This document shows, piece by piece, positions 47,904 through 61,135 of a DNA stretch of 64,000 nucleotides (position 1 is its first letter; the number at the start of each line of letters is the position of its first letter). Source of the DNA: Tetrahymena thermophila SB210. Lineage: Eukaryota > Ciliophora > Oligohymenophorea > Hymenostomatida > Tetrahymenidae. Below the pieces are notes generated by a model, which was not told the origin of the DNA, did no database searches, and saw only the letters and a program-made list of their open reading frames with translations. The position numbers and the translations under genes were made by a program. The DNA is taken from contig NW_002476413.1 in NCBI RefSeq assembly GCF_000189635.1, forward strand, positions 992,001-1,056,000, given 5' to 3'.

Positions 47904-50900
47904 ATGAACCATTCTTCATCTGGATAAGATGCAGGGCATTAGCAGCCTGAAAGACTTGTCAGATTTGGCTCTCTCATTCATCTCAATTTAGAAGATAGTT
48001 TTTAATATTATATGTATGGGGAAGGCTTTATGAATTAAAGTGTAGAAATGAAAAAATTTGATTTACAAGGAGAAGCAAATAAGGATGATGATTTTTCATA
48101 TTGTTTATTTATGATTCTCCCTTTTTAAGACTTGAACTCATTTAAGCAATAGCAATTTTTATTAGAATTCTTTACTGAAGGGGCTAAGGAATTAAAAAGT
48201 AACTTGCATTAAAAATACTATTTTAACCAAAAATTTATCAAAAGCATATAGAAAATGGTTTTAAATTCGCGATTAGAAGAATAAAATGGGTTTTTAAATG
48301 TTAAAAGATGTTATTAAATGAATCTTATTTTAATTTTGTGCACAGCTTGCTAAATTATTAAAAAAATTGTTTTAAAGAATTAGGTCAAGAGGAAAAATTA
48401 GATGAGAGAAGGAATAGAATCAGCGATTTTAAAAATAGAATTGAAAGCGAATTTTTGTATAACATAAACACTATGGAGCGTTAATGTGGATAGAAAATTC
48501 TGCTTATTAACTCAAATTTTATGCTTTTGCATTTAAATACAATGAAATATGTCTGTTTAAACAAAGAAAACTCTGAAAACCTTTAGTAAACCCTTTATTA
48601 TATTATAAAAATTTTAGTAGCAGCTATTTATCAAAAAAAGGATAGTTGAGTTAATTATAAATATACTTAAAATATAATTAGCATGTTGCAATTTAAAAAC
48701 GTAATATAAAATAAAATAAACCTTTCAATGATTTATTTCGATCTTCAGCTTTGAAAAATGTATAATTAGCCTTAAAACCATTATTCTGTGCAATTCTACA
48801 TTTATTATTCTCCTCAAATGTAGTGAATAAAGCTAGATATTTTTAATTTTTTAATTGAATTTCAAGATAATTTTGTTGTAGCTTTGAATCACTTAAAGAA
48901 TGCAACTGTTGATAATAAATAGCTTTTAAATATTCTTGTTTTGAATTAAATAGCAAAATTATTTTGTTTTAGTTTTAAATCACTTAAAGAATGCAACTGT
49001 TGATAATAAATAGCCTTTTAAATTATTGAGAATCGAAATATTCGTTATCAATTTTCTATAAAATTACTTTTAATCTATATTCAAAGCATTATCATAAAAT
49101 AATAAAAAAATATTTACTTCATTTTAGATTAAATTGTATTCAATATTTTATTTTAAAATTTTAAAAGTGTAGAGCTAGTAGAATATCCAAACAGCTTTTG
49201 TTTCTTCAAATTTATGCCTTCTTTAAGATTATAAACTATGAGAAATGACAACTTTGTTTACGAAAATGAGCTAATGCATATTTGTTGTTCTGAAATGATA
49301 GATGGCAAAAGACCTTATTTAATTGCAGATGTAATTCATCAGTAATAAAATAATAAAAATTAAAAGTAAAATTAAGTAGCTCAAACTCATTTAGTTTATG
49401 CAAGTATTGATAGTGCTAAATCTTGGAAGTAAATTATTATTATTACTTGAAGTTATTATATTAATTGATATTATTATCAAATCTTTTAGATTAAACTTAT
49501 ACCAAGAACCTACCTCAACTTCTTAAGTGGAGTCTATTGAGGAAAAAAATTATTTAAGAGCTGGTGATATTGTTTGGATTATTCAAACAGAAAAAAAAGT
49601 AAATTTTCACTATTAAATATTTTAGAATTTAAAATTTATTTAATTTAAAGCTTTTCGTAAGTTCACAAAGATAAAGTGATCCTTTTGTAGAAATTTTAAA
49701 TAATTAAAAAAATCGTCATGGAATTGCTATGCTGGAAGAAGATCAAGTGAAACTCATCAAAAATTAGCTTTTAGAAAGTTTTAAGACAGAATTCAAAAAC
49801 ATTGAAAATATTTTTGAAGATTCTGAATAAATACAAAAACAAAACCTAAGTACAAACGGTTTGTATAGGATAGAACCAGAAAATGTTTTCGTAGGAGGAC
49901 CTTTATAATGGGGAAATAAATATAGAATTAGGCATTTAATTTCTGGAAAGTACTTAAGCTGCTACAAATAGAAAAAATCAAGTTATTCTTCAGATGTAAA
50001 AAATATTTGAAAGAATTTTTCTGTTTAGTTATTTATTTATTTATTTACCTATTTAAAAGAAAGCAAGATATTAGCTTAAGCTGACTAAGCAAAGAGATGA
50101 TTCGACTTTATTTAAATTTATACCTATTGAGAATCTCATGTTCAAGTTCTAATCAAAATAAAATATTCAAAAAGACTCTTATTTTAGAATATAGCATCTT
50201 TGTAATGATGAAATTGTGTGGCTTTCAGTAAAAGAAGAAGAATAAGACGATAACAATTAAAGTGGAGCTATTGCTGAAAAGTAATTTTTTTTCTTTAATT
50301 TACATTTTTATTTCATTCAATTATTTTAAAAATTAGTCTTGCAATATTTGAAGCGAAAATGAAAGAAGTGAACACTTTCAAATTTAGAAAATCAAACTAA
50401 CAAGATATTTGGGAAACTAATTTTCTTTAATCATCTATTCCATTGATTTTAAGCATAGCATAAAACATAGTTGATATAAGTGAGCAAGAAAATTTCAAAA
50501 ATCAAATGTTTAAATTAAGTTAATTTGACTTCTTCTACCCTAAGGTTATTGATACTATTAAAAGCATCGAGAATTTTATCACTAATAAAATTATCTCAAA
50601 TATATCAATGTAGCATGAATACAACTACCCTTCTCAAGATAGATAAAATGTATGTTTAATCATAATTAACATTTATTAAATTCATTTAATATTTGTTTAA
50701 ATATTGGTTTTTCTTATAAAACTTTTCTTAAAAAATTCATAAAAATTTTTTATTTTGCTAACAAATTTTATGAAACTAATTTCGTTTTAAAATATTTGAT
50801 AAGAAATTTTGTGAGCAAATGCTTTTGGGTTTATTCTGCTGGTTCTTGGCAAAAGTATTCCCGAAGCCTGAAGAATTTTCAGAGTTTAATGTTAAGCCAG

Positions 50901-53900
50901 GAGATGAATTTTTGAAAGATGACTCTGATCCAGTTAAAAATGGATTAGTTACTAAACAGTTTAAGGGCAGAGAAAAATTCTACAGGCAATGTGTACAACA
51001 TTTGAAGAATAAATACATTCTATCATATTAAATTTATAGCCTTATAAAGTTTGCTTGCTACAGAAACTAAAACAATTAACTCTACTTTTTTAAATTTTAA
51101 AATGATTTTGTTGAGCATATTGGATATGGAGACTTCGTTAAGGAAGCATTTGAATTTTGCTTTGAAGGAAATTTCTAAATTTTGCATTCTCTTCATTAAA
51201 TTTAATTCACAAAAAGGTCTTCTAATCAAAACTAAAACGCATTTTAAAAAGTAAATTTTAACATTTTTCATATGAAAATAATGTTTACTGTTTTTTATAG
51301 AAAAGCAAATCAAAGAACTTCTTTTAATACCTTGTCAAAAAGCTTAAAAAAATGGAACCTTATACTAAAAATGATATTTTAAGTTTGCTAGCCAGCTTTT
51401 GCATGTTTTACCACAACTCTATTTACATCAACTAAGAAAAGATATTTTCTAGTTTTATAGATAATAGATAAATTATTTTTAATACTCTCCTCAAAATTCG
51501 TGAAGAAATAGTAGATTAGCCAAAAGACATTAATCTTAGAAAGGAAGATGATAGTACAGGTGTCAAGTTTTTCCAAAAAAAGAAGAATTTCTTTATTGAA
51601 GTACAATCAATATATTTTATTCCAAAATTATGATATTTAAAGATTTTTTTTACTAGATAAAAAGAAGATAATAGAAATCACTTGAATATGATATTGTCAC
51701 TCTTAATCTCACTGACTTTGATAAAAAGTCCATTTAGAAAAATCGTCAGATTGGAAATTATTTTTTATGCTAAATTGAATTGTACTCAAACATGTGCGCT
51801 AATAGAAATTTTACCAGTGGTAAAGCATTTAGCGATATTTTTCCTTAGAATACTCTAATGGAGTTCATTTAGAATGATAATGTATGATAAATTTAATTGC
51901 TTTTTAACTTTTTGTAATTCTTTTTAATATATTAATTAATCAGCATAGTATTGAGCTAAGAGCTAGAATGTGCAAACTCTAAAGAAATTTATATATAGAT
52001 AAAGAGCCTAGGCTGATTATTCAAAAACCAAATCTTGTTCGTATTTTTATTAGCTAAGATGATAGATTAAACGATAGAGAAATTTGCCCATTTATTTTCG
52101 ATCCAGTTATCTTAAAAATGATTCGTTAACCTAAATTGAAGAAGAAGAAAGAAAATTTAGTTTATTTGTAGCACATGAAAAATAAGTTTGAAAGATATTT
52201 GAAGAAGCAAGAAGAAGCAGAAATTTACATTTAATTTATAAAAAATAATGCAAAAGAAGATATTGAATTCATTCGCAAAAATTAAATATTTATAAGAAGG
52301 GAACTCAAGAAATGCTTTCAAGCAATTATGAAATTGGAAAACATGAAAATAGATGAAAAGAACTATCCAGATTATTACAAAGATAAAGAATATACCAAAT
52401 AAAAAGAATAACCATTTACTCAAACATCTAATTAAGCTATTTATGATACTGTTTTTAATAATTTAACATATGAAGTTATTAAGAATTTTCATTTAATGTT
52501 AAAGTATGGATTTTTTACCAAGTTTGCACAATTTTCTTAAGATAAAGATGAGAATAAAGTTCCTATTAAAATTTTCAAAGATATAGTCAGTTATCTTTCC
52601 TTTATATTGGAGTTTGAAATAGATTACACTTCAGAACTCATAAAAAATGGAGCCTCTCAAGTATAAAGCGATGGCGTTGGTATTTTGAAAAGAAGTAAAT
52701 TTATTTTTCTCAAGCTCTTTTTGCCTGCTTTTTTTTTTTCATAAAATCAATCAATAATTAATTTATAAGTTTGATAATATTTAAAAGAATAAAATAAGAT
52801 AAATTTATTTAAAAAAACAAAAATATTTTAGAATATATCAGCAATATTGAAAAATAAATTGAAGAGTAAAAGGAGGGTATTTCTCTTTTATCAGTGAAAA
52901 ATATAGGAGGAGAAGGATTGAAGTTATTTACTGATCTTACCAAAGTTTTACCAATCAAAATCAATGAAGAGGAAGAGGAAGAAGAAGATGGAGGTGTCAA
53001 AGGATCTAGTTTTGAGAAAGAAAACCAAAGCTAATTAAACTTCTTAAATACTTATCAAAGCTTACAAAAGTTGCTTACAAAATTTACAGATAAGACTTAC
53101 TAAATGAAAAGTAATACAAAACTTTGCAAGAAAATAATTTAACATCTCTTTAACTAACAATTGAATTATTTAAATAGATATGGAAATTAAAATCAACAAG
53201 GATCTAGAGACTCTAATAAAAATCGAAATCTGCGAAATATTTGAGTATTTGATGGATTGGAGAGAGGACTTCTATATTCAAAATGCTATGAATTACTTCA
53301 CTGATGTCTTTTATGAGAACAACAAAGCAGATAATAACTATCAACGCAATTAAGATTTAGAAAAAGAACTATCCTAGCTATTCCCAGAGAATATGTTTGC
53401 AGTTGGTTAGCCAGTTTTAAAAAAGAAGAGGAAATTCAAAAAACTAAAACCTAAGAAGGGATAGATTTACGATCCTAACCTTTATAGTGAATAAGTGAAT
53501 TAAAATTTACATTTTTATCTTTTATATTTTTATGTTTTATGAAGATTATAAATTAAAATTTAATTATAACAGGTAGGAAATATTGATGATATAATCAGAA
53601 GACCGTTTTCTGAATCTTTAATGATTGGGTTTTACTTTTCTGAGGATCCAGACTTATAGAATAAATTTGCAAATTTAATTTACAGGTGCTTCACACAAAA
53701 GAAGAAGTTGATTGAGAATATTTTTAAAATAAATTTAGTGAATAGTGGAAGCAGTGATCGTTCTTATTAGTAAATGAGTAAGCTAATTAGTAGATTAAAA
53801 GCACTTATAAGTTATTCATAAAGTTGGCTCCAAATTATCGAACAAGATACTTACAATGAAAAGGCTGAAGAAAATTTAGAGATTACTTTAAATAAACTCA

Positions 53901-56900
53901 CAAAGCTATATGAATAATTTAATGAAGGTAAGTCAGAAGACTTAGAAATTAAATAAAAAATTTTTAAGCATTTAGAAGGCCATAAAGTTCTCCTTAAGTT
54001 TTTAGAATAAGGTACCAGTGTGCTCTAAACTAACTCTCATTACTTTACAGTTTAGAATTAAGAAATACAAAAATACTCATACAAAAAGGTGTTCATGTAC
54101 AGCGTTATTAATGGTAATTTGTTTTGATAATCTTCTTAAATCAAATAATTTTTATTAAATATAAAAAGTATTTAAAACCTGTCACAAAATTTTGTCAATA
54201 TTTTGTTTTAAAAATCAAAAAATTCAAAAAACACTGTTCAAACATTATCACAAGCTTTTATTTAATCAATCATATTTGAATATTGGTCAGATGGAGTTTA
54301 TTTGTGAAATTTTTAGAGGTAATAGAGATCTCTCTTTAGCAAATAACACCAAATATATCGATTATACTATAAATCTAATTAAAATACATGGTATGCAGCC
54401 AGAGTTTCTAGAATTATTTTGGATTCTTATGTAAAACTAAACTTCTGACAGTTATGAAATCCAAAAGAGAATAATTTAAACTTTGCTAGACTCAAAAGTT
54501 GTTAATATTGTTAATGTAAAATTCCTTTTAAAAAAAGCTATTCTAAGATTTATTTTTTCTTTAACAAGCCTTTTAAAGCAGATAATTTAATTGAACAAAA
54601 AAGAGCAACTATGCAATACTTAGAATTAATGCAATCTAAATAAAAAATTGAAGAATCTAAGCCTTAATCTATGCTTGATATGAATGAAAATATTTTAGAT
54701 ATAAGAAAGACCTAAAAGCTACTGATTGTAGGATTTGATTAAACGAAAAATATCGAATTAAAAACTTAAACAGAAGAAGCTAATGAAGCTAATGAGGAAC
54801 AACTCATATTAGAAACAGAAAACAGTGAAGTCTAATAAGATTTAAAGAATAACTTTGACATAAATTTAACAATAAAATTCTATGAGCAATGTTAAACATA
54901 AAATCCAGATGTATTAGAAAAGAGATTAAGAGAATATAAATTAAAACTTATTCAGATCATCTCAATAGGATTTACAACTTCCGAAATCGGTGTAAATTTT
55001 ATTTATAGATCTTTCTTGCATATAAGAGTTCCTAGTTTGTTCTAACTACTGCTTGAGGAAATGAAAATTAAGCAAAATAAGAACATAAATGATAAAAATG
55101 CAAATAAATAACAAGTGTATAGCAGGAAATAATACATAACTGATCTTCTTTTGACTTATTTCTATAAGCTAGATTAAAGCATTGCATAATTTTAATAGAG
55201 TTCTTAAGTAAACAAAAATTTGACACTTACATATCAATTAACTTATTTAAAAAATATAAATAGATCTTCATATAGTGTGTTGAGATCGAAATTTAAAATA
55301 TAAGGAATAAATACAATTATTCTTAAGAAGAAAAATAATTTATGATAGATAATTTTTTACCTCTAATCAATGAGTACAATGACAATTTCCTTAAAGATTC
55401 AGTGTAGCATATTTTAACTTATTTAAATTTCTATTAATTAAATTTAAATTTTATAGGCTTCTTGCTATTTAGTAAAAGGAGAATAGTATTGAGTCTCATA
55501 ACTAAAAAGTCATATATAGCTTTGCTTAAAATTTTCTTCATGAAATTTACAGATTTGTTGACTTTTCTTAGTATAAAAAATTGGATAATAGAACTACTTA
55601 AAAGCTTAAAAATATAGCTATCTTATCAAACAATTTTAGAATTAATTTCAATCCCCCAGAAATTCTACAAGTAAACTTTTATAGCTTATTAATACGAATA
55701 TAATTTTTATCAAACATTTAATTTTAGCAACTGATTAATATTATGGCTGTAGAAAATCAAGAGGTAGGAGGGTAGTACAAAGATCACACTTGCTTAAATA
55801 AATATAACTAACCAACTAGAAAGCATAATAGTATGATTTCATAATAATTTTTTGCTAGTTATTAAAACAAAATCTTATCAATAAAAAATAGGCGAACTTT
55901 TCCATAAGTTTAAAAATTGTGTGAATGCGATCATGTTCTTGAAAAAAGCAGAACATGAAGCTATTCAAAATGGCAATAAAGCTGTGCATTTTGATTAGCT
56001 TAAAAAATTAGAAAGGGAGTCAAGATATTTGAAACTTTGGAACACTTTCAAAAATCTTTTAAAAGATACAAAGTAAATGATTTATTATTTTATTTATATC
56101 CTAACTCAATTAATAAAAATTATTTACCATTAATCAAAATTAATCAACAAGATCAATAAAAGAAATGGTAAAAGAAGAGCAAAGATTATTTAAAGATTCA
56201 ATTATGAACTTTGAAAATTTCATTGACAATAAAAAAGATGCTATTGAAGATCTGCTTATTTCAAAAGAGGATATTATTAAAAAATTACTAAATTTCATTA
56301 ACTTTTGGAAAGAAATGGGTTCATCAAAAGGTAGTGTGATATTTATCATCAAGACTCTTAGGCATATTATTGAGAGAAGTGACACACCCAATTCAAAAGA
56401 ACCATAATTATAAAATATAGAAGATGATAATGCAGCTAAAGAAAAAAGATAAAATGTTATGGATGCCTTGAACACTTCTATAGTATGTTCTAGTCTCCTT
56501 ACTCGAGAGAGCTAAAAAGATAAAGTATACTTATATTATTTATTTAGACTACTAATTAGTTTATTAGACGGAGGTAAGTTATTTTTATAATTATGAAAAT
56601 TATAAATTAATTAATATTAATAACAGGAAATAAGTAGGTACAAAATACTCTCTATGAATTTTTTATTAGTAATTCTTAGAGTGAATATTTGTTCCAAAGG
56701 ATTAATAATATAATTGAAGATGAGATTAAAATCATTAAAAAGCTTGAAGGAAAAAAGACTTCATTTGGTTTAGTAAATTAATTTTTATTCTTCTAACTTT
56801 CATTTTATAAATATTTTTTAAAAAAAGGACTAAGCATCAAGCAAACATCTTATTGAAAATGTCCTTTAATTGATATAATTGCTTTGTGAAGGACATAATA

Positions 56901-59900
56901 ACAAAATGTAAAGCTATTTAAGGAATTAATTTAATTCTAAAGTAAGCTACAACTTAGTTGAAAGAATTATTGAATTGCTAATATCAATCAAAATCTCTAA
57001 TGAAACTTATGTAGCTGTTAAACAATGCTTTGATACTCTAACTGAGCTGGTACAAGGACCTTGCAAATAAAACTAAACTGAGATTATTTAATCAAAATTT
57101 TTAGAGTATGCTGTTGATATTTTAAGAGAAGAAGAATCAGTGTATGTTACTACTCAAGTATTTGAAAAAACAGAGGAATAAAATAATTAGAAAGATGCTA
57201 AAAAAGGCCCATCAAAACCGACAAAAGTTTCAACCAAAAAAATGATCGAGCAATAAGAAAGTTAATCGCTAGCTTATCTCGCTTAAGTAGTACAAAATAA
57301 ATAATAACCAACTCATATTTTGGTAAAAAAGAAGCAAGCCCATAAAGGCTATATATCAAGGATTAAACATAAATGTTTAATCACAATCTTAAGTCTTCTT
57401 GAACTTAATGAAAATGATATTTCAACTTTTAATAGAATAAGAAGAGCTATACCATTACAAGTACTTATTAATATTATAGTTGATGTTTTTACAAAATTTA
57501 AAGGAATTTATAAAGGTGAGTATTACCGCGAGTGCTTTAATTAAGTAAATATTTATTTTTATTCTAATTTTTATGAATTTTTACATTTAAATGTTTGATT
57601 AAAAATTTTTTTTTTTATTAAATTTTAATTTTGTAAGTTAAAACAAATACATTAACATGTCTTAATAATTATAAAATATTATCAAAAAATAGTAAGACTT
57701 GGATAAATTAATAAATATTAGCAAAATTGAAGATGAAAACAAGTATGAATTAGTTATTGAATTAGGATTTAATGCATTCATTTTAGTAAATATATTCCTA
57801 TCAAAAATACCAAAAAATTAAATGGATCAAGAATAACTCGATACCTATTAAATGATTTAAGAGCTTCTTACTGTTTAAGAAGATGATGAAGAAGAAAACA
57901 CTTTGTTTACTCGTTTAAAAGAATTACAAAATATAGCAACTACTATTGCAGGAGCTGGTCTTAATATTGTAAAATAAGTAGGTTAAACAGCTGTTAACCT
58001 CGGTGGAAACAATGAAAAATTTGAAGAAGAATAAGAATAACTTTAATTAGACTTTTAGTAGAAAAAAAATGAAGCTATAAAATTCTTTACAGAGAAAACA
58101 ATTACAATTGAATTATAGAGAGATAATCATTTATGTAAAATTTACTTTCCAAGAATGCCTTTCTTTTCATTGCCAAAAGAATACAAAGTAATTTTAATAA
58201 ATTTATCTAATAATAAATTATTTATTTATTTACGTATCACTTTTCATAAATCTTATAGCTTTATTTCCATGAAGATGTTGACTATAATAGCGATAAAGGT
58301 AAATTAAGGACGTTGATAGAAAGCTCTAAGGAATTGATTCATGTAATTATATTATTTGAATACAAAAACTTTATGATAAAAATATTTTTATTATTAGGTT
58401 ATGAATCACGAGGAGGACTGTAGAGAGTTCTTTAGGAGATACAGAATTATCGGATTTATAGCAGATCACAAAACGCTATGGGAAGACTTGGCATTCTGTT
58501 GTAACTGCTTGCTGAATGCAACAATTATAGCCTCATATGGTGTATATGATTATAAATAACTTCAGATATAATTTGAATGCTTAAACGGAGTTTGTGATTA
58601 CAAAAGCGAACTTTATAATGCAAGAATGCATGAACCTAGAATGTTTGGTTATGATAGTAATACTTGGACAAATACATTTTTAAAATTGCTAGGAATTATA
58701 AATCTTGTTTTTAGTTCTTTAATTTTCTTCTTTTTCTTCATTAAAAGAGCACCAATATTGCTAAAAAGCATGTGGCTGGTAACTAACTGATTATTCAAAT
58801 TAAATGAGTTGTATTTTCTTTTCTATATAATCTCTTTAAATTATTTTAGGAATGGTATGAAGAAGACACAGGAAGGACTAAAAAGATACTTAAATTACTA
58901 TGGACAATCGTGAAAACAATCTATACATGTTGTACAGATTTTGACTTTATGTATTATACTTTCTATATGGCAATTTGTATAGTTGGTCTTGTGGTTCATC
59001 CATTCTTTTTCGGGTTTTTGACTGTAGATTTTTTGCGTATAAAAATTTTATCTAATGTAGTCAAAGCTGTCTGGATTCCGAGAGTAGAAATAGCTCTTAC
59101 ATTTATGCTCTTTTTATTGGCTTAGTACTACTATTCGATTATCACATATCTATGCTTTTATGATTAATATGGAACGCCTGATTCACCAAAATGGGGTACA
59201 TGTGATGTATATTGGAGATGTATTATTACTAATATAGACTTTACTTTTAAAGCATCTGGTTCTATTGGTGGTATACTAATTGATGAGAGCTATAATAGTG
59301 ATAGCAGCGCGTTATAACCTAAAGTAGATGATGGTGAATATGAAATTATGAATACAAGATATCTTGCAAGATTCTTATTCGATAATTTTTTCATCATAAG
59401 CATTGTTATTGTTTTAATAAATATGGTTGCAGGTATTTAAAATTATTTTTTTAATTAATTATTAATGAATAATTCTATCTCATTAAATATATTTTATCTC
59501 CTTTTAAAATTATTTTGAATTATTAATTTAGGTATAATTATCGAAAACTTTTCAGCTTTCAAAGATATATAATACGAGAAAGAGGAAGCATTAGTGTCCA
59601 AATGCTTTGTGTGTGGTATAGAGAGAGATAATATAGAAAAAGCATATGATTAACTTTAATATAAGCATGGATTTAAGCATCATATAAGGGTATTCATATT
59701 TTTAACAAAATTTTTATTAATTTAAAAATATAAATTTAATAGCATCATCATTATATGTGGGATTATGTGTACTTCAGTGCATACTTACAATATAAAGACT
59801 AAAAGGAATTTACAGGAAATGAAAGTTATGTATTTGAATAACTAAAAACTTCTGATGTTTCTTGGTTCCCAGTAAAGAGGGCTATTCATGTTTAAGATGA

Positions 59901-60092
59901 AGAAACATAAATTAAATTATAAAGAAAACAAGAACTACAAAATATACAAGATTAAGTAACTTAGAATTTATTGAATCTTTTTAATTAATTCATTTTTTTT
60001 TCTTCATTTATAAACATTAGTGTGATAATCTTTAGTCTAAAATAGAATCACTTAGATTAAAGGTAAGTGTTGTAAAATCTGAGATCGTTTGA
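47904..60092 (+). CDS. IP3-receptor-type intracellular calcium release channel, ~3256 residues, 28 exons
   Basis: Tetrameric Ca2+ release channel of ER-type stores (IP3R/RyR superfamily; ciliate relatives are the Paramecium CRC proteins). An N-terminal beta-trefoil (exons 1-3; LHLNTMKYVCLNKENSENL, NSFCFFKFMPSLR) is followed by a MIR domain with LQWGNKYRIRHLISGKYLS. In that stretch the IP3-binding RHVTTGRYLA of animal IP3Rs is partly kept: Arg, Gly and a Lys for Arg. Helical RIH domains include IKIEICEIFEYLMDWR. The RIH-associated domain has LLCEGHNNKMQSYLRN and LVQGPCKQNQ. Six membrane helices end in FDNFFIISIVIVLINMVAG. Then come the zinc-binding CFVCGIERD...HGFKHH, FTGNESYV, SWFP and a short coiled coil. 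There are no SPRY or RyR domains, so it is IP3R-like. Two -1 frameshifts sit in exons 1 and 15 (near 48306 and 55322-55327). The pore filter is SGSIGG instead of GGG(V/I)GD. Confidence 0.88.
47904..60092 (+). other. Exon map of the calcium release channel gene
   Basis: Exons by hand, all GT-AG with matching phases: 47904-48585, 49168-49428, 49490-49598, 49651-49995, 50060-50280, 50337-50649, 50804-51250, 51301-51600, 51657-51881, 51944-52694, 52832-53110, 53178-53494, 53573-54113, 54169-54515, 54569-55403, 55457-55670, 55728-55857, 55892-56072, 56152-56573, 56627-56772, 56828-57544, 57693-58187, 58259-58342, 58398-58778, 58850-59432, 59532-59689, 59743-59955, 60021-60092 (TGA 60090-60092). 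Adding one base in exons 1 and 15 gives 3257 codons. Intron 17 (55858-55891) would be only 34 nt and its boundaries are the least certain. Intron 1 (582 nt) is the longest and could hide a small exon. Confidence 0.7.
48870..49020 (+). repeat. Two ~55-bp direct repeats, 91 bp apart, inside intron 1 of the channel gene
   Basis: TCACTTAAAGAATGCAACTG and the following TTGATAATAAATAGC occur at about 48889 and 48980, preceded in each copy by a T-rich TTTTGTT element. In copy 1 the repeat reads NFVVALNHLKNATVDNKQLLN in one frame, which looks protein-like. A skipped or alternative exon or an old coding relic is therefore possible, although the phases do not fit the flanking exons. Confidence 0.7.
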
Positions 60093-60523
60093 AACCAAAT
60101 TTACTACGATGCTATTAATAATTTAATAATTTTTGTCATCTTAATTTATGTTTTTAAGTTTGTTTTTTAAGAAAAATAAATTAATAAATATATATATTAT
60201 TCAGATACTTTTTACAACATAAAATTTATATTATTTATTTTCTACAGTTTTGCTCAAATAACCTTCAGTATATAAAAAATTCTGACCTTCGGTCTATCTC
60301 TAATAAAGACATATATTTTTTTATATATGTTAGTAAATCATATACTTAATATTGATATTTGTTAATTTGTTTATAATCTATTTAAGCAGTAATATTTATT
60401 GTTGAATCTAGTATGCATTCAATTTATTTTTTGATTAAAGACTCTTTTTATGATTGATTGATTTTATTTAATTTTGAAAAATCATTTGTATTTTAATATT
60501 GATGTAAAAAGTTATTTTGTATA
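60093..60523. other. Gene-free gap
   Basis: About 430 bp of AT-rich sequence between two plus-strand genes. A short hairpin-like pair (AATTCTGACCTTCGGTC) lies near 60279. I see no gene. Confidence 0.5.
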
Positions 60524-61135
60524 ATGACAACAAATATAAAATCTGGAGTTACAAGTATGAAAAGTGAGTAAGAAGATAAATTTTAAACTTAAAACGAATA
60601 AGAATAATATACATAGGAGTAGAAAGGATAACCTTAATAATCTAGCAAAAAACTTACAAATAAAGAAAGATAAAATGCTGTTTTTAGTCAATAAAAATAA
60701 GTGGATTAACATACATCTGCTACAAAATAATATCATCAGCAAGAAGAATGCATAAAATAAGCATATAAGCTGTTTGAAGAATTAAATTTAGAGAGATAAA
60801 TTCTTTAAGAATAGGTTGAAATAGTTAAAGATGAAATTTAAAAAGAAAATATAGACATATTTAGTGATTTAAGGGAGTAAATGAAAAGAATATAAGAAAA
60901 TTTATCATTAGAAGTTAAGAATGCAAACGAAGATTAAAGTAAATTAGAATTGTAAATATAAGATTTAAGAAGGCAAAAGTAAGATTTAGGCAATTAATTT
61001 GCTCTAGTTTTAGGCAATTTTGAAAGTTTATACGATAAGATAGGCTACACAACCTAAGACATACAAAATGTTTAAAATAGCTTACTTTTGTAAGACTCTA
61101 CAACCCTTGGATACTCTAATAGGTCTATGATATGA
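60524..61135 (+). CDS. Small coiled-coil protein, 203 residues
   Basis: A single exon of 204 codons runs from ATG to TGA 61133-61135. The first ~70 residues are Q/K-rich and unstructured; many Gln are TAA or TAG, so under the standard code the gene looks like several tiny ORFs. From about residue 75 to 160 a continuous coiled coil is visible (AYKLFEELNLERQILQEQVE, DLREQMKRIQENLSLEVKN, LQIQDLRRQKQDLGNQF). A short tail ends TTLGYSNRSMI. There is no membrane segment. The function is unknown; the shape suits a cytoskeletal or adaptor protein. Confidence 0.8.

Noticed and set aside
55270-55327. Intron GTGTGT...CTTAAG as an alternative to the frameshift in channel exon 15
   Set aside because: It keeps phase but uses an atypical donor and removes protein-like sequence (VLRSKFKIQGINTIIL); the single-base indel explains the data better, though I cannot exclude the intron.
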